From Mesorhizobium sp. (GTDB lineage Bacteria > Pseudomonadota > Alphaproteobacteria > Rhizobiales > Rhizobiaceae): a DNA stretch of 35,627 nt. Location: assembly GCA_022833215.1 (NCBI GenBank), contig JAIPUZ010000091.1, positions 1-35,627 of the forward strand, in the 5' to 3' direction. Of this stretch, positions 35,036 through 35,627 are shown piece by piece. The position numbers were made by a program, and so were the translations under genes. The notes beneath the pieces are model-generated. The model ran no database searches, was not told where the DNA came from, and saw only the letters and a list, made by a program, of their open reading frames with translations. Within the stretch, counting starts at the first letter, position 1. Each line of letters opens with the position of its first letter.

Positions 35036-35415
35036 AGTCACTCGCCCCCGCCGGCATGGCGGCCCCCTTCGGCAACTACGCCCATGGCGTGGTTTCGAAC
35101 CGGCTTGTCGTCACCTCGGGTCAGCTCGGGATGGCTGCGGACGGAACCATTCCCGACGGCGTGCGCGCCCAGGCGCAGCTGTGCTTCGACAATATCGCGG
35201 CGATCCTCGCTGAGGCGGGAGCCGATTTTTCCCATGTCGTCCGCTTCAATGCCTTCGTGACGCAGCGCGAGCACATGGCGGATTACATGGCCGTGCGCGA
35301 CAGTGTGGTGGCCGGGCTTGCCATCAAACCAGCCTCCACGCTTGTGATCGTCTCGGGCTTCACCCGGCCGGAGTTTCTGGTAGAGGTCGAGGCCACCGCA
35401 TTGCTGCCGCGCTAA
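35032..35415 (+). CDS. RidA/YjgF-family protein lacking the canonical arginine
   Basis: A 127-residue RidA-fold protein, normally a trimer. [18 protein letters not shown] and the C-terminal [11 protein letters not shown] are family features. In enamine/imine deaminases of the RidA type, the motif near residue 105 reads PARS with a catalytic Arg; here the aligned segment is KPASTLVIV, so Ser102 replaces Arg, while the nearby Glu (E118 in VEVEA) is kept. This is typical of Rid subgroups without demonstrated imine deaminase activity. RutC in the pyrimidine pathway is also a RidA homologue, matching the RutR-like regulator directly upstream. Function in this module is unknown. Confidence 0.9.
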   Translation: MKSLAPAGMAAPFGNYAHGVVSNRLVVTSGQLGMAADGTIPDGVRAQAQLCFDNIAAILAEAGADFSHVVRFNAFVTQREHMADYMAVRDSVVAGLAIKPASTLVIVSGFTRPEFLVEVEATALLPR

Positions 35416-35466
35416 ACGGCGCGGGCCGGACACAGACAAGCCAGATCGAACCATCAGGATCACGAT

Positions 35467-35487
35467 TCCGGTTGGCAAAAAACCGGA
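35467..35487 (+). other. Small inverted repeat upstream of ilvD
   Basis: TCCGGTT at 35467-35473 and AACCGGA at 35481-35487 with a 7-nt loop, in the 97-bp gap between the RidA-like gene and ilvD. No T-run follows. It may mark the end of the upstream transcript or be part of the ilvD leader. Confidence 0.3.
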
Positions 35488-35512
35488 TCGAGCCAGTCAA
35501 AGGAAGAAACAG

Positions 35513-35627
35513 ATGCCTCCCTATCGTTCCCGCACGACGACGCATGGCCGCAATATGGCCGGGGCCCGTGGATTGTGGCGTGCGACGGGGATGAAGGACG
35601 GGGATTTCGGCAAGCCGATCATCGCGG
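35513..35627 (+). CDS. ilvD: Dihydroxy-acid dehydratase IlvD, N-terminal fragment (cut by window end)
   Basis: The first 38 codons are present. They read [20 protein letters not shown] followed by [18 protein letters not shown], the highly conserved IlvD N-terminus. The full enzyme is an iron-sulfur dehydratase that makes the 2-keto acid precursors of valine, isoleucine and leucine. An AAGGAAGA Shine-Dalgarno lies upstream of the ATG at 35513. The catalytic and cluster residues lie beyond the window. Confidence 0.93.
   Translation, partial: MPPYRSRTTTHGRNMAGARGLWRATGMKDGDFGKPIIA

Overview
The window is GC-rich chromosomal DNA of an alphaproteobacterium, most likely order Rhizobiales (Hyphomicrobiales) and close to Mesorhizobium/Phyllobacteriaceae. 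The evidence is the gene order zapE-mdh-sucCD-sucAB-lpd, a lipoprotein of the Brucella Omp19 type, an RpoH2-type sigma factor, a PhaR-phaA-phaB locus, and clustered GANTC (CcrM-type) sites. No phage, insertion sequence, CRISPR array, tRNA or rRNA gene was recognised. Most of the window is core metabolism; accessory catabolic modules sit at about 19.6-22.5 kb and 26.0-35.4 kb.

Layout. 1-2629 (minus strand): dapF-mtaB-ftsY operon; the window edge cuts ftsY inside a perfect CTCTGG hexanucleotide repeat that encodes a (Glu-Pro)n linker. 2994-4775 (plus): Omp19-like outer-membrane lipoprotein and the ATPase ZapE. 5031-14552 (plus): TCA-cycle cluster mdh, sucC, sucD, sucA, sucB, a small exported unknown protein, and lpdA, ended by a clear intrinsic terminator. 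14629-17207 (minus): xerC, a TraB/GumN-family protein and a Pro/Ala/Glu-repeat membrane protein. 17308-18596 (plus): rimM-trmD, convergent with rpoH (minus). 19600-22494: a dipeptidase and an Lrp-type regulator, divergent from a diaminopropionate ammonia-lyase-like gene. 22555-25470: phaR, divergent from phaA-phaB (acetyl-CoA to 3-hydroxybutyryl-CoA for polyhydroxybutyrate).

25471-26089 is a gene-free stretch of about 620 bp with unusual structure: a terminator, one exact and two degenerate DnaA-box-like sequences, an AT-rich patch, two diverged 60-bp direct repeats 262 bp apart, repeated CGAAAC/GTTTCG motifs, and ten GANTC sites of which five are spaced 8-11 bp apart. It resembles a cell-cycle control or replication-related element, but that function is inferred.

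26090-32107: a second Lrp-type regulator followed by a complete 2-oxoacid dehydrogenase complex (homodimeric-type E1, E2, dedicated E3). A GCATAAT/ATTATGC motif recurs in front of both the regulator and the E1 gene and is a candidate operator. 32347-35415: creatininase-family amidohydrolase, an orphan NMT1/THI5-type periplasmic binding protein, a RutR-like TetR regulator and a RidA-like protein that lacks the canonical catalytic arginine; together these look like an uncharacterised uptake and catabolic module for a small nitrogen compound. The window ends in the first codons of ilvD.
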